Positions 44,206 through 54,284 are shown, counted from the stretch's first letter. The stretch: 64,000 nt of DNA from Shewanella aquimarina (GCF_023349185.1 NZ_JAKIKY010000010.1:1-64000), one strand, 5' to 3'. Notes: a model not told the origin generated them from the sequence alone. Made by a program: numbers and translations.

Positions 44206-45315
44206 TCAGTCATTCTCCAGGATATGGATCAGCTCAGACTTGAGCGCCACCTCGGTCTCGACGCCGGGCGCCAGGCCCATCTTCTGGGCGAAATGCAGCG
44301 GCACCTCGGCATTGAGATGATGCTTCACCCCCTTGATGCTAGCGAGGATGCGCATGGTCTCCCCCATGCTGAGGCAGGACTCTATGGTGATACTGAGCTT
44401 GTTGAAGCTGCGGCACAGACGCCCCTTGGTGATGGAGTTAAACCTCACCCCCTGATTAGGGATCACCCAGCGCACCTTGGCGCCTATATCTAACTCTTCA
44501 CGGTAATTACCGGCAATCAGGTGCTCACCAAACTTAAGCCAGGTGATCTGTCGCTCCGCCTCCTGAGCCACCACATGGGCGTCGAACAGGTTTCTCAGCC
44601 CCATCTGTTTGGCGACCGCCTCGTTGCGCGGACGGCTCAACACCTCCCGCGGACTGCCTTGCTGCAGCAGGGTGCCCTGGCTGATAAGGATCATGCGATC
44701 CGCCAGCAGCAACGCCTCGTTAAGATCGTGGGTCACCATGATCACAGGGATCGCCAGCTGCTCCTTGAGCCGAGCCAGCTCCAGATAGAGACGCTCGCGG
44801 GTCTCCCTATCGACCGCCGAGAAGGGCTCGTCCAGCAGCAGGACTCTGGGCTCCCGGGCAAGGGCTCGAGCCAGGGCCACCCGCTGACGCTGACCACCGG
44901 ACAGATTGGCCGGCAGTCTGTCCGGCAGGCCGTGCAGGTTCACCCGCTCGAGCCAGTCTTTGGCCCGCGCGACCCGCTCCGCCTTGGGGATATGATCCAG
45001 CGCCGCCACCACGTTGGCCAGCGCCGTCATGTTGGGAAATAGGCCAAAGTGTTGCGGCACATAGCCGAGATGACGCTGCTGAGGCGTCAGGTAGCGCCCA
45101 CTCTCGCTGCTAAACCAGACGCTGTCGCCATAGCGAATCTCACCCGACTCTGGCTTGGTCAAGCCGGCGATCATTCGCATCAGGGTCGACTTACCGCCCC
45201 CCGAGGGGCCGACCACGGCCAATACCTCGCCGGCGCGGCAGACAAACTCGGCATCCAGGGCGATGCCCTCTTGCTGATAGATCTTACAACTGAGATCAGC
45301 GACGTCTTGAGACAC
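44206..45315 (-). CDS. modC: Molybdate ABC transporter ATPase ModC
   Basis: A 369-residue ATPase. Walker A is VVGPSGGGKST, the signature LSGGQRQRVALARAL, and Walker B RVLLLDEPF. The C-terminal 120 residues form a TOBE/Mop-type regulatory domain (ASIKGVKHHLNAEVPLHF). It overlaps modB by 20 bp. It powers molybdate import with ModB and ModA. Confidence 0.94.
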   Translation of the reverse strand: MSQDVADLSCKIYQQEGIALDAEFVCRAGEVLAVVGPSGGGKSTLMRMIAGLTKPESGEIRYGDSVWFSSESGRYLTPQQRHLGYVPQHFGLFPNMTALANVVAALDHIPKAERVARAKDWLERVNLHGLPDRLPANLSGGQRQRVALARALAREPRVLLLDEPFSAVDRETRERLYLELARLKEQLAIPVIMVTHDLNEALLLADRMILISQGTLLQQGSPREVLSRPRNEAVAKQMGLRNLFDAHVVAQEAERQITWLKFGEHLIAGNYREELDIGAKVRWVIPNQGVRFNSITKGRLCRSFNKLSITIESCLSMGETMRILASIKGVKHHLNAEVPLHFAQKMGLAPGVETEVALKSELIHILEND

Positions 45316-45976
45316 TCACGCCTCCTAATCGACGGGACAGGCTGGTGGTGAGCGCCAGCGCTGTGATGGCAAACAGCAGGAGCAGCAGAGACATCTGCCC
45401 CGCGGCGGCGAAATCGAACGCCTGCACGCTGTCATAGATGGATATGGCGATGGTCTTGGTCTCGCCGGCGATATTGCCACCCATCATTAGCACCACACCA
45501 AACTCACCCAGCACATGGGAGAAACAGAGCACCAGCGCGGTCAATACGCCCGGCCACACCAGAGGCAACTCTATCTTAAACAACACCTTGGCCGGACTCA
45601 TGCCGCAGCAGGCACCGGCGTCGCGCACCTCTTCGGGCACCGCCTCGAAGGCGCGCTGAATCGGCTGTATGGCAAAGGGAATATTGACCAGCACAGAGGC
45701 CACCACTAGGCCCGAGAAATGGAACACCAGCTGTTGCCCCAGCAGGGCTTCGAGCGTCTGACCCAGCCAGGATTGGCTACCCAGCCCCACCAGCAGGTAG
45801 TAGCCGATCACGGTCGGGGGCAGCACAAGGGGCACCATGATCAGCGCCTCCAGCCAGGACTTGCCCCTAAACTGACGATAGGCCAGGAAGCGGCCTGCCC
45901 AGATGGCACAAGGGATCAACACCAGCACAGTGACACAGCTTAACTTGATCGAAAGCAGCAGCGCCTGCCAATCCAT
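45296..45976 (-). CDS. modB: Molybdate ABC transporter permease ModB
   Basis: A 226-residue permease with five or six helices. The EAA-like loop contacting ModC reads AGACCGMSPAKVLFKIELPLVWPG; GEFGVVLMMGGNIAGETKTIAISIYD is a strong ModB signature. Its start overlaps the modA stop by one base (TGATG). Confidence 0.95.
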   Translation of the reverse strand: MDWQALLLSIKLSCVTVLVLIPCAIWAGRFLAYRQFRGKSWLEALIMVPLVLPPTVIGYYLLVGLGSQSWLGQTLEALLGQQLVFHFSGLVVASVLVNIPFAIQPIQRAFEAVPEEVRDAGACCGMSPAKVLFKIELPLVWPGVLTALVLCFSHVLGEFGVVLMMGGNIAGETKTIAISIYDSVQAFDFAAAGQMSLLLLLFAITALALTTSLSRRLGGVSVSRRR

Positions 45977-46800
45977 CAGTGGTCTCCGGCCGGCTTGTTA
46001 GCAGCATCAGCGACTTCATTGCCCAGGCTGTTATCGGGCAGGCCGAAGCCAAACTCGAGGAACACCGCCCTCGCCTTCGCCTGCGACAGGTAGGCATAGA
46101 AGGCCTTGGCGGTCTCCCCCGCCTTAGGCGTCAGCACCATGCGCTGATTCATGGGCGAATGCCACTCGCTCGGCAGCGCCACATAGTGGCTGGCGGCGCG
46201 AAACTGAGGCGCCATCGCCAGCGACAGGGCGACGATGCCGCCATCGGTCGAACCGCTCAGGGCAAACTGCGCCGCCTGAGACACGTTCTCGCCGTAGATG
46301 AGATAAGGCTGCAGAGGTTGCCAGAGTCCCAGATGTTGCAGCGCCTCCCGGGCGCGCTCGCCATAGGGTGCGTGATCTGGGTTGGCGATGGCAAAACGCT
46401 TTAATCCGCCCTGCTCCAACAGTGTCTTAACGCCGACCAGCTCGGCATCTAGGCTCAAAGGCGAACGCTTGGGCGCGGCCAGCGCCAGACGACCTATGGC
46501 GTAGATCTCACCGTCGCTTTGAGTTACACCAACCTTATGTAATTGATAGATATATTTATCGTCTGCCGACAGAAAAAGTTCGAACGGTGCTCCGTGACGC
46601 AGCTGCGCCACGAAGTTGCCCGAGGAGCCATAGGAGATGCGCACCCGCTTGCCCGTATCCTTGGTAAAGTCGGCGGCGATCTTATCCAGGGCAAACTTGA
46701 TGTTGGAGGCGGCGGCGATGGCCGGCACCTCGGCCGCCCAGCTTGGGGTAACTCCCAACAGCAGCAGGCAGCCTAAAACAAAACCTCTGAGTAAATCCAT
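45976..46800 (-). CDS. modA: Molybdate-binding protein ModA
   Basis: A 274-residue periplasmic binding protein with signal peptide (about 1-23, ending SWAA). The binding-site region AAASNIKFALDKIA and ISYGSSGNFVAQL is typical. The ATG at 46800 has GAGG six bases upstream; two earlier starts (TTG 46815, ATG 46812) lack a site. It follows moaE by about 35 bp, so transport and cofactor synthesis may share a message. Confidence 0.93.
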   Translation of the reverse strand: MDLLRGFVLGCLLLLGVTPSWAAEVPAIAAASNIKFALDKIAADFTKDTGKRVRISYGSSGNFVAQLRHGAPFELFLSADDKYIYQLHKVGVTQSDGEIYAIGRLALAAPKRSPLSLDAELVGVKTLLEQGGLKRFAIANPDHAPYGERAREALQHLGLWQPLQPYLIYGENVSQAAQFALSGSTDGGIVALSLAMAPQFRAASHYVALPSEWHSPMNQRMVLTPKAGETAKAFYAYLSQAKARAVFLEFGFGLPDNSLGNEVADAANKPAGDH

Positions 46801-46833
46801 TTCAACCCTCATCAACCGGGCACTCGTCCCGGC

Positions 46834-47301
46834 TTACTGCTTGTCCCACATCTTGGCCGCCTGTTCGTCGGCATCTTTAGCCTCGACCCAGTTCTTGCCC
46901 TGATCGCCCGCCTCTAACTTCCAGAATGGCGCCTTGGTCTTAAGGAAATCGATCAAAAATTCACAGGCCGCGAACGCTGCCTTGCGGTGGGCACTGGTGA
47001 CACCGATAAAGACGATCTGCTCGCCCAGGGCCATGGTGCCGACCCGGTGAATGATGGTCACATGGGTAAGCGGCCAGCGCTCTCTGGCCTCGACAGCAAT
47101 CTGGTTGAGCACCGCCTCTGTCATGCCAGGATAGTGCTCCAGGGTCAGATCGGTCACCGCGCTGCCATCGTTAAAGTCGCGCACCTTGCCCACGAAGGTG
47201 ACCACGGCGCCGTCGCTGTCATCGGACGCGATACGGGCATATTCCTCGGGCACGCTAAAATCTTGCGTCTGCACCAATACTCGATCGATCGCCTGGCTCA
47301 T
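46834..47301 (-). CDS. moaE: Molybdopterin synthase catalytic subunit MoaE
   Basis: A 155-residue large subunit of molybdopterin synthase, which inserts two sulfurs from MoaD thiocarboxylate into precursor Z. The motifs GAVVTFVGKVRDFN, LEHYPGMTE and HRKAAFAACEFLIDFLKTKAPFWK carry the active-site Lys and Arg. The start MSQAIDRV is used because a longer frame would run through moaD. Confidence 0.96.
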   Translation of the reverse strand: MSQAIDRVLVQTQDFSVPEEYARIASDDSDGAVVTFVGKVRDFNDGSAVTDLTLEHYPGMTEAVLNQIAVEARERWPLTHVTIIHRVGTMALGEQIVFIGVTSAHRKAAFAACEFLIDFLKTKAPFWKLEAGDQGKNWVEAKDADEQAAKMWDKQ

Positions 47302-47302
47302 A

Positions 47303-47554
47303 CTAACCTCCGGTAACTGGGGGGAAGAAGGCCACCTCGTCGCCATCTTCGACCTGGGTATCCCAGCTGCTGATGGTCTGATTGACCGCCACCAACAGCT
47401 TGTCGGAGGCCAATACCTTGCCCCATTTATCGTCTTTGGCCGCCAGCAGCGCACGCAGGCCTTCGGCGGTAGTGGTCTGTTCGCTCGCTTCTACTTCGAG
47501 CTTGCTCTCGCCTAATAGTTCGCGCACCTGGGCGAAAAACAGCACATGAATCAT
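47303..47554 (-). CDS. moaD: Molybdopterin synthase sulfur carrier MoaD
   Basis: An 83-residue ubiquitin-fold protein ending in the Gly-Gly (PPVTGG) that is adenylated by MoeB and converted to a thiocarboxylate. It starts with MIHVLFFAQVRELLG. It is one base from moaE, so the two subunits are made together. Confidence 0.96.
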   Translation of the reverse strand: MIHVLFFAQVRELLGESKLEVEASEQTTTAEGLRALLAAKDDKWGKVLASDKLLVAVNQTISSWDTQVEDGDEVAFFPPVTGG

Positions 47555-47581
47555 AAACTTTCCCCTAAATACTCGTGTCGC

Positions 47582-48058
47582 TTAAACCTTAAAGTGCCCA
47601 GACTTGCCACCCCGCTTCTCCAGCAGGCGTGTCTGAGAGATCACCATATCTTTCTGCACCGCCTTGCACATGTCGTAGATGGTCAGTGCCGCCACCGAGG
47701 CCGCGGTCAGCGCCTCCATCTCGACCCCAGTCTTGCCGGACAGCTTACACAGGCTGGTGATACGCACTCTGTTATGTGCCGGCTGCGCCTCGAGATCCAC
47801 CTCGACCTTGGTCAGCATCAGGGGGTGACACAGCGGGATGAGATCTGAGGTCTTCTTCGCCGCCTGGATCCCCGCGATGCGGGCCGTAGCGAACACGTCG
47901 CCCTTGTGATGGCTGCCGCTCATGATCATCTCAAGCGTCTCGGGCGCCATCTCGATGAAGGCCTCGGCGCGGGCCTCGCGCTCGGTAACCGCCTTCTCGG
48001 TGACATCCACCATGTGGGCATTGCCATCGGCATTAATATGGGTAAATTCACTACTCAT
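47582..48058 (-). CDS. moaC: Cyclic pyranopterin monophosphate synthase MoaC
   Basis: A 158-residue enzyme that converts the MoaA product 3',8-cH2GTP to cPMP. The conserved [26 protein letters not shown] and [22 protein letters not shown] segments include the catalytic Lys and His. It overlaps moaB by 8 bp. Confidence 0.97.
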   Translation of the reverse strand: MSSEFTHINADGNAHMVDVTEKAVTEREARAEAFIEMAPETLEMIMSGSHHKGDVFATARIAGIQAAKKTSDLIPLCHPLMLTKVEVDLEAQPAHNRVRITSLCKLSGKTGVEMEALTAASVAALTIYDMCKAVQKDMVISQTRLLEKRGGKSGHFKV

Positions 48059-48581
48059 CGATTGCTACCTTCTTCACGTGCATCACAAAGTTACAGGGTC
48101 TGTGAGTGGCATCCAGTTGTTCTTTTAAGATCTTGTTCCAGCCCGTCTTGCAGGCACCGGTAGAGCCCGGCAGACAGAAGATGGCTGTCTTGTTGGCGAA
48201 GCCGCCCAGGGCGCGGGACTGCACCGTCGAGGTACCGAGCTCGGTATAGGTGATATGACGGAACAGCTCACCAAAGCCTTCAATCTCGCGATCGAATAAT
48301 GGCCTGACCGCCTGGGGCGTATTGTCGCGCTCGGTAAAGCCTGTACCGCCGGTGGTGATGATCACCTGCACATCACTCGAGGCTATCCACTGAGACAATA
48401 CCGAACGTATCTGATACTTGTCATCTTTAATCAGGCGGCGCTCGGCAAGCTTGTGTCCGGCCGCTAACAGAGCCTCTTGTAAAAACTGTCCCGAGGTATC
48501 TTGGCTCAGATCTCGGCTATCGGAAAGGGTTAATACCGCGATATTGAGCGGTTCAAATTGAGTTCTCGTGCAATGACCCAT
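48051..48581 (-). CDS. moaB: Molybdenum cofactor protein MoaB
   Basis: A 176-residue MogA/MoaB-fold protein, probably an adenylyl-transferase of molybdopterin. The motifs ILTL-type strand [26 protein letters not shown] and [14 protein letters not shown] are present. The ATG at 48581 is chosen; the GTG 15 bases upstream lacks a ribosome site. It is the second gene after moaA. Confidence 0.94.
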   Translation of the reverse strand: MGHCTRTQFEPLNIAVLTLSDSRDLSQDTSGQFLQEALLAAGHKLAERRLIKDDKYQIRSVLSQWIASSDVQVIITTGGTGFTERDNTPQAVRPLFDREIEGFGELFRHITYTELGTSTVQSRALGGFANKTAIFCLPGSTGACKTGWNKILKEQLDATHRPCNFVMHVKKVAIDE

Positions 48582-48693
48582 AACGTCTCTCTTCACTCTT
48601 GGTGTTGTTTGCGGTTAACTGGCGCGTCTACAGGAATATGGGCAGAGTATACCCAGACAACGAAAGCAAGTTCTTGCGCTGGCGCAAGCCAGC

Positions 48694-49674
48694 CTAGCCT
48701 CCGATAGAGGCCAGATGCTGGGTCACGCCTGTGATGCCATCGTGGAGGAAGTGGGTTTCCTTCTTCGCCCTCAACTGGCCGTGGAGTCGTTCGATCAACT
48801 CACCACGCTGCTCGTGGGATTGCAGCAGATCCCGCAAATCGACACCGTGTTCGGTGAAGAGGCACAGGTGCAGTTTCCCCTTGGCGGAGACCCGCAGACG
48901 GTTACAGCTGGCGCAGAAGTTCTTCTCATAGGGCATGATCAAGCCGATGCGTCCCTTGAAGTCGTCATGGCTGAAGTTTTGCGCCGGGCCATCGTCGACC
49001 GCCGACTGATCCAACTGCCAGCCATCCTGAACAAGCTGCGACTTGATGTCGGCACCCGCCAGATGATGAGCCTTGAAGTACTCGCGTCCCAGGCCGGTTT
49101 CCATCAGCTCGATGAAACGCAGATCGATTGGGGTGTGCTTGATCCAGTGCAGGAAGCGTGGCAAGTCTTTGTCGTTTAAGCCCTTGAGCAGCACGGCATT
49201 GATCTTCACCCGCTCGAAGCCCGCCTCCAGGGCCGCGTCAACGCCGCGCATCACCTCGTCGAACTTATTCTCGCCGGTGATCTGATAGAACATGCGTGGG
49301 TCCAGGCTATCTACCGAGACATTGATGCGTCTCAGGCCGGCATCGAACCACTCTTTGGCATGCTTCTCCAAACGATAACCGTTGGTGGTGGTTGCCAGCG
49401 TCTTGATCTTGTCGTTATCGGCGACGATACGCACGATATCGGTAAAGTCTTTACGCAGGGTGGGCTCGCCACCTGTGATGCGGATCTTCTGGGTGCCGAC
49501 CTCGGCAAAGGCGCCCACAAGATTCTCGATCTCATTGAGATCTAAAAACTTAGGCTTACCGTCGGGGCGATAACCATCCGGGAGGCAGTAGGTGCATTTG
49601 AAATTACAGACATCGGTAACCGACATCCGCAAATAGTGAAATCTTCGACCAAAATTGTCTTGTAGTTGAGACAT
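48694..49674 (-). CDS. moaA: GTP 3',8-cyclase MoaA
   Basis: A 326-residue radical SAM enzyme starting molybdopterin synthesis. The N-terminal cluster is CNFKCTYC, the C-terminal [4Fe-4S] site is FCASCNRLR with a third Cys in LHLCLF. The usual final GG (ASIGG) is intact. The ATG at 49674 follows AAGGTG closely and lies just after the Moco riboswitch; a longer frame would start inside the riboswitch. Confidence 0.97.
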   Translation of the reverse strand: MSQLQDNFGRRFHYLRMSVTDVCNFKCTYCLPDGYRPDGKPKFLDLNEIENLVGAFAEVGTQKIRITGGEPTLRKDFTDIVRIVADNDKIKTLATTTNGYRLEKHAKEWFDAGLRRINVSVDSLDPRMFYQITGENKFDEVMRGVDAALEAGFERVKINAVLLKGLNDKDLPRFLHWIKHTPIDLRFIELMETGLGREYFKAHHLAGADIKSQLVQDGWQLDQSAVDDGPAQNFSHDDFKGRIGLIMPYEKNFCASCNRLRVSAKGKLHLCLFTEHGVDLRDLLQSHEQRGELIERLHGQLRAKKETHFLHDGITGVTQHLASIGG

Positions 49675-49676
49675 GA

Positions 49677-49775
49677 TCACCTTTCCAAGTAAGGGGAGGT
49701 GAGTCAATTTCTTTCCTCACCCCGGTGGCACTATTGCCACGGCTTAATCTCCCTATCTGTGGACGTAGGAGAGAA
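49677..49775 (-). ncRNA. Moco (molybdenum cofactor) riboswitch upstream of moaA
   Basis: The minus-strand leader closely follows the E. coli moaA riboswitch: GCCGTGGCAATAGTGCCACC (E. coli GCCGTGACAATG...GATTGCCACC), then GGGGTGAGGAAAGAAATTGA and CTCACCTCCCC, then ACTTGGAAAGGTGATC before the ATG. The last helix lies over the ribosome site AAGGTG. In E. coli bound Moco shuts off moaA translation; the same is inferred here for the whole block. Boundaries are approximate. Confidence 0.9.
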
Positions 49776-49799
49776 AGCTCGGAGAACCGTCGTTTCCCA

Positions 49800-49805
49800 A
49801 TTATA
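49800..49805 (-). promoter_or_regulatory. Probable moaA -10 element
   Basis: A perfect TATAAT on the minus strand lies about 25 bp upstream of the riboswitch. No good -35 is found at 16-18 bp, which is consistent with an activator-dependent promoter and the CRP-like site at 49878-49893. Confidence 0.5.
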
Positions 49806-49877
49806 GGCCGATATAGACCGGCTTTTATAGCAGAAACTTCCCGTTTCTTGTCTGAGATCAATCGGGCGTTAACATAA

Positions 49878-49893
49878 TGTGACACCGCTCACG
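49878..49893. promoter_or_regulatory. CRP-like binding site upstream of moaA
   Basis: TGTGA-CACCGC-TCACG matches TGTGAN6TCACA in 9 of 10 positions. It is centred about 80 bp upstream of the moaA -10 and also upstream of etfD. In Shewanella CRP is a main activator of anaerobic respiration genes, many of which need Moco. Confidence 0.65.
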
Positions 49894-50022
49894 AAGATAA
49901 ATACCATCAATTAGTCTATCCTGACTGCTTAAACTCTGTGCCATTTCGCCATTTTAGGGTAAGGTGGATGCAAAGAATAAAACACCCGTTTCAATCGGGG
50001 GAAAGCTAAAAGAGGTGAAGTG

Positions 50023-51672
50023 ATGGAACGCGAATCGATGGAGTTCGACGTCGTTATCGTTGGCGCAGGCCCTGCCGGCCTGGCTACCGCATGTCGACTA
50101 ATGCAAATCTCACAAGACTCTGGCCAGGAGCTCAGCGTCTGTGTGGTCGAGAAAGGTTCGGAAGTGGGCGCGCACATACTTTCAGGCGCCGTGTTCGAGC
50201 CTAAGGTGCTCGAAGAGCTATTTGGTGACTGGAAAGAGCAAGGTGCACCGCTACACACGGCCGTCACCCACGACGAGCTGCACATGCTCAGTTCAGACAC
50301 GGCCTCACGCGCCATGCCCAACGCCCTTATCCCTAAGACGATGCATAACGATGGCAACTATATCATCAGCGTCGGCAACCTGGCCCGTTGGCTCGCCGAG
50401 CGTGCCGAGGCCTTGGGCGTCGAGATCTTCCCAGGCTTCCCCGCCAGCGAGCTGCTTTTTAACGAAGATGGCAGCGTAAAAGGGATCATCATAGGTGACA
50501 TGGGTGTCGGCGCCGATGGCGAGCCCAAAGACAGCTATGAACCGGGCATGGAACTGCACGCCAAGTACACTGTATTTAGCGAAGGCTGCCGCGGCCACCT
50601 GGGCAAGCAGTTGATCGAGAAGTTCCACCTGGATAACGGCAAGACACCGCAACACTACGGCCTGGGCTTCAAGGAGATCTGGAAGGTCCCCGCCGAGCAG
50701 CACGAGCAGGGTAAAGTGGTTCATACGGGTGGCTGGCCGCTCACCGACGGCGCCTCGGGCGGTGGCTTCCTCTATCATATGGAAGACAACCAGATCGCCG
50801 TGGGTCTTATTATCGATCTCAACTATCAGAACCCACACCTGAGCCCATTCGATGAGTTCCAGCGTTACAAGACACATCCAGTGATCAGCCAGTACCTACA
50901 GGGCGGCGAACGACTCTGCTATGGCGCCCGCGCCATCACCAAGGGTGGTCTCAACTCGCTGCCTAAGATGAGCTTCCCAGGCGGCCTGATCATAGGTTGT
51001 GACGCAGGTACCCTGAACTTCGCCAAGATCAAGGGCACCCACACGGCGATGAAGAGCGGCATGATCGCGGCCGAGACCATCTGCCACGCCCTGCATGCTG
51101 GCGTAGAGGGCGGTAAAGATCTCGACTGCTACCAGGAGAAGTTCGAACAGAGCTGGCTGCAGGATGAGCTCTACTGCTCACGTAACTTCGGCCCCGCGAT
51201 GCACAAGTTCGGTGCCTACCTGGGCGGCGCCTTCAACTATATCGATCAGAACTGGTTTGGCGGCAAGTTCCCTATCACGCTCAGAGACGAGAAGGCCGAC
51301 TATGCCCAGATGGCCGAGGTGAGTGCCTATAGCAAGATAGAGTACCCCAAGCCCGACGGTAAGCTCAGCTTCGACAAGCTTTCTTCTGTCTACCTGTCGA
51401 ACACCTTCCACGAGGAAGATCAGCTGTGTCACCTGCGTCTCAAAGACGAGCGGATCCCTATCGAGGTGAACCTGGTCAAGTTCGACGAACCGGCCCAGCG
51501 TTACTGCCCGGCGGGTGTGTATGAGGTGGTGGAAGAAGCCGGCGAGAAGAAGTTTGTCATCAACGGTCAGAACTGCATCCACTGTAAGACCTGTGACATC
51601 AAAGATCCAAGCCAGAACATCACCTGGGTCACCCCAGAGGGTGGCGGCGGACCTAACTACCCGAACATGTAA
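50023..51672 (+). CDS. etfD: Electron-transfer flavoprotein:ubiquinone oxidoreductase
   Basis: A 549-residue membrane-associated enzyme passing electrons from ETF (fatty acid and amino acid oxidation) to ubiquinone. The FAD-binding fold is VVIVGAGPAGLATA near the start; the C-terminal ferredoxin-like region CIHCKTCDIKDP supplies cysteines for the [4Fe-4S] cluster. The ATG at 50023 has AGAGGTGAAG upstream; the preceding GTG is less likely. It is monocistronic with a terminator at 51707. Confidence 0.95.
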   Translation: MERESMEFDVVIVGAGPAGLATACRLMQISQDSGQELSVCVVEKGSEVGAHILSGAVFEPKVLEELFGDWKEQGAPLHTAVTHDELHMLSSDTASRAMPNALIPKTMHNDGNYIISVGNLARWLAERAEALGVEIFPGFPASELLFNEDGSVKGIIIGDMGVGADGEPKDSYEPGMELHAKYTVFSEGCRGHLGKQLIEKFHLDNGKTPQHYGLGFKEIWKVPAEQHEQGKVVHTGGWPLTDGASGGGFLYHMEDNQIAVGLIIDLNYQNPHLSPFDEFQRYKTHPVISQYLQGGERLCYGARAITKGGLNSLPKMSFPGGLIIGCDAGTLNFAKIKGTHTAMKSGMIAAETICHALHAGVEGGKDLDCYQEKFEQSWLQDELYCSRNFGPAMHKFGAYLGGAFNYIDQNWFGGKFPITLRDEKADYAQMAEVSAYSKIEYPKPDGKLSFDKLSSVYLSNTFHEEDQLCHLRLKDERIPIEVNLVKFDEPAQRYCPAGVYEVVEEAGEKKFVINGQNCIHCKTCDIKDPSQNITWVTPEGGGGPNYPNM

Positions 51673-51706
51673 GCCAGGCCTTGTTGCTCGGCAAACAGAC
51701 TAATTC

Positions 51707-51730
51707 AAACGCGCCTTAGGGCGCGTTTTT
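51707..51730 (+). terminator. Rho-independent terminator after etfD
   Basis: The stem AACGCGCC/GGCGCGTT ends in a T-run, 35 bp after the stop codon. Confidence 0.9.
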
Positions 51731-51933
51731 ACTTGCGCTTAACATCCCTGGCCACCATAATGGCCCCATACCTACAAGCGTCACCAAGACGCACTCTATG
51801 ATCCAGAGTGGATCGCCCTACCCTCAAAAAAAGTTCAATGGTTTAGCGTGTTTAGAAAACAGCGACTAACCTTAATAATCAAGTTGTCACACTCCGAGGG
51901 ATGCTCGGACAGAGTAGATGCGAGTCATAAAAG
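51731..51933. other. Upstream region of the dCache chemoreceptor gene
   Basis: About 200 bp of non-coding sequence. A small hairpin TCCGAG/CTCGGA is at 51893-51909. No sigma-28 or sigma-70 promoter could be assigned with confidence. Confidence 0.4.
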
Positions 51934-53850
51934 ATGAAACTAAACATGCTCACCATCAAGCAGAAAATATTACTCACGGTTACGGTCGCGGTATTGTTGT
52001 CTACCGTGCTAGTGGGTGTCTTGAGTCAACGCAGCGCCAAGGAAGTCGTCGAGCAGCGCATGCTCACCTCCGAGCTGCCCAACACCTTGCAGGCGATCCG
52101 CAACAAGGTAGAGATGGACATAGCCACCCTGATGAACGCCGCCGAGCAGCTGGCCAGCAGCAAGATGCTCAAGCAGTGGCTGGTCGAGGGGCGTCCTGCC
52201 GAGACAGAGCCCCTGGTGATCGCCCAGCTCAAGGATGTGCAGCAGCAATATAAGCTGGTGCAGGCCTCCTATGCCGACAGACAGACCGCCGCCTACTACA
52301 CCCAGGACGGCTTTTTGCGGATCCTCACTCCGGATCAGGATGGCTGGTTCTTTAACTATAAAAACAGCGGCACAGAGCGCATGCTCAACGTGTTCACCGA
52401 GGCCAATGGTGATGTAAAACTCTTCATCAACTATCAACAGCCTAACGACCGCGGTTTGGTCGGGCTGGCCAAGTCACTGGATGACATGGTGCGCCTGCTG
52501 AAGTCCTTCAAGATCGAAGATACCGGCTTCGTCTACCTGGTAGATGCCAAGGGCGACGTTAAGCTGCACTCGGACACCAGCCAGATAGGCAAGGCCAGCC
52601 TGGCCTCCCTCTATGGCGGCGATGTGACCAGGCAACTGCTGAGCAAAGCCGACTTCGGCCTGACACAGACAGAGCTGGATGGTGAAACCCTGCTGGTCGC
52701 CAGCAGCTATATTCCCTCGATGGACTGGTATCTCATTGCCCAGGTGCCGAGAGCCGAGGTGTTTGCCCTACTGGAAGAGTCGGCCTATCAGATCCTCATC
52801 TGGACTCTGCTGATCGCCGCCGCCTTCATCGGCTTCTCTACCTTCGTCTCCGCCTCGGTGAGCCAGCCCATCGCCAAGGTAGCCGACATGCTGCAGGACA
52901 TAGGTCAGGGTGAGGGCGACCTGCGCCAGCGCCTGCCCGTCGAAGGCAACGACGAGTTGGCGCAGCTCGCTAAGGGCTTCAACAGCTTCATCGAGAAGAT
53001 CCAGCACTCCATCATAGAGGTGACGGACACCAGCGTGCAGCTGAGTCATGCCGCCAAGGATGTGGCCAATCAGGCTCAGCAGACCCAGGACGACAGCCAG
53101 CTACAGAAAGATCAGACCATGATGGTGGTCACCGCCATCAACGAAATGGGCGCGACCGTACATGAGATTGCCGGTAATGCCGCCCAGGCGGCCGACAACG
53201 CCAAGGACGCCGACAACGCCTCAAGCAACGGCCAGATAGTGGTCACCCGCGCCCGTGACACCATCAATCAACTCTCAGAGGATGTGGAGCAGGTAGGCAA
53301 TGTGATCGAGTCCCTGGCCACCCACACCACCTCTATCGGCAGCATCCTGGATGTGATCCGCGCCGTGTCGGATCAGACCAACCTGCTGGCCCTCAACGCC
53401 GCCATCGAGGCCGCCCGTGCCGGTGAGGCAGGCCGAGGCTTCGCCGTGGTCGCCGAGGAGGTCCGTAACCTGGCCTCACGCACCGCCGCGTCGACCGACG
53501 AGGTGCAGAAGATGATCGACAACCTGCAGAGCGAGGCGGCCCGCGCCGTCGAGGCGATGACCCAGAGCAAGAGCCGCAGCCAGGAAGGGGTGCAGGCGGT
53601 CGATGAGGCCAGCCACACCCTGACCGAGATCAGCCAGCAGATCGGCGCCATCACAGACATGAATATTCAGGTCGCGGCGGCCACCGAGGAGCAATCTACC
53701 GTGGTGGAAGATATCAACCGCAACGTCACGGAGATCAGCGAGATCACCCAGCGTACCAGCGAGACCTCCCAGGCGGTGGCCCAGGCCAGCCAGTCGCTCA
53801 ACCAGCTGGCCCACAGGCTAGACAGCCTGGTCGCCGGCTTCAAGGTCTAG
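51934..53850 (+). CDS. Methyl-accepting chemotaxis protein with dCache-type sensor
   Basis: A 638-residue receptor. One helix (about 9-29), a large periplasmic double-Cache-like sensor (about 35-275, with [19 protein letters not shown] and [14 protein letters not shown]), a second helix (about 285-305), HAMP (306-360) and the signalling hairpin ([23 protein letters not shown]). It lacks the C-terminal pentapeptide of the other receptor. It is monocistronic and ends at a bidirectional terminator. The ligand is unknown; dCache domains often bind amino acids or organic acids. Confidence 0.94.
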   Translation: MKLNMLTIKQKILLTVTVAVLLSTVLVGVLSQRSAKEVVEQRMLTSELPNTLQAIRNKVEMDIATLMNAAEQLASSKMLKQWLVEGRPAETEPLVIAQLKDVQQQYKLVQASYADRQTAAYYTQDGFLRILTPDQDGWFFNYKNSGTERMLNVFTEANGDVKLFINYQQPNDRGLVGLAKSLDDMVRLLKSFKIEDTGFVYLVDAKGDVKLHSDTSQIGKASLASLYGGDVTRQLLSKADFGLTQTELDGETLLVASSYIPSMDWYLIAQVPRAEVFALLEESAYQILIWTLLIAAAFIGFSTFVSASVSQPIAKVADMLQDIGQGEGDLRQRLPVEGNDELAQLAKGFNSFIEKIQHSIIEVTDTSVQLSHAAKDVANQAQQTQDDSQLQKDQTMMVVTAINEMGATVHEIAGNAAQAADNAKDADNASSNGQIVVTRARDTINQLSEDVEQVGNVIESLATHTTSIGSILDVIRAVSDQTNLLALNAAIEAARAGEAGRGFAVVAEEVRNLASRTAASTDEVQKMIDNLQSEAARAVEAMTQSKSRSQEGVQAVDEASHTLTEISQQIGAITDMNIQVAAATEEQSTVVEDINRNVTEISEITQRTSETSQAVAQASQSLNQLAHRLDSLVAGFKV

Positions 53851-53882
53851 GCGGTTCACTGCTTAAAGTGCTTCAGCCACAC

Positions 53883-53909
53883 AAAAGCCCGCAATCGCGG
53901 GCTTTTTAT
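53883..53909. terminator. Bidirectional terminator between mcp and DUF4870 gene
   Basis: A stem AAAAGCCCGC/GCGGGCTTTTT with a short loop lies between convergent genes. Confidence 0.9.
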
Positions 53910-53924
53910 TTTGGCTAATAGGTA

Positions 53925-54284
53925 TCAGGCCTTAAGAAACTTAATCGTCAGCGGATACTGGTAACTAATGCCTTCGCTAGCCTTCATGGCGGCGATGATG
54001 GTGACCACGATATCGAAGATCGCCAATACACCCAGCAGGATAAAACCTACAACGACGAACATGAGGATCATGCTGATGATGGCGTATACCATCACGCTTA
54101 TCTTGAAGTTGAGGCAGTTGCGACCACAGCTGTCGACGAAGGGGATCTCCTCACGCTTCATCAACCAGACAATCAGGGGCCCTAGTATAGAACCGAAGGG
54201 AATCAGATAGCCGGAAAAGCTGGCCAGATGCACCGCCACCCCCATGTTTCTATCGTCACGGGACAGTTGTTCAATATCAGACAC
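53925..54284 (-). CDS. DUF4870 / Tic20-like membrane protein
   Basis: A 119-residue protein with three or four membrane helices (about 18-42, 60-85, 85-105). GPLIVWLMKREEIPFVDSCGRNCLNFKISV is the family signature. The function of this small family is not established. A MOSC gene lies upstream in the same direction, 40 bp away. Confidence 0.87.
   Translation of the reverse strand: MSDIEQLSRDDRNMGVAVHLASFSGYLIPFGSILGPLIVWLMKREEIPFVDSCGRNCLNFKISVMVYAIISMILMFVVVGFILLGVLAIFDIVVTIIAAMKASEGISYQYPLTIKFLKA

Noticed and set aside
51893..51909. Riboswitch-like hairpin before the dCache receptor
   Set aside because: It is a simple 6-bp stem with no conserved riboswitch motif.
51840..51933. Sigma-28 flagellar promoter before the dCache receptor
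   Set aside because: No TAAA-N15-GCCGATAA match with correct spacing was found.
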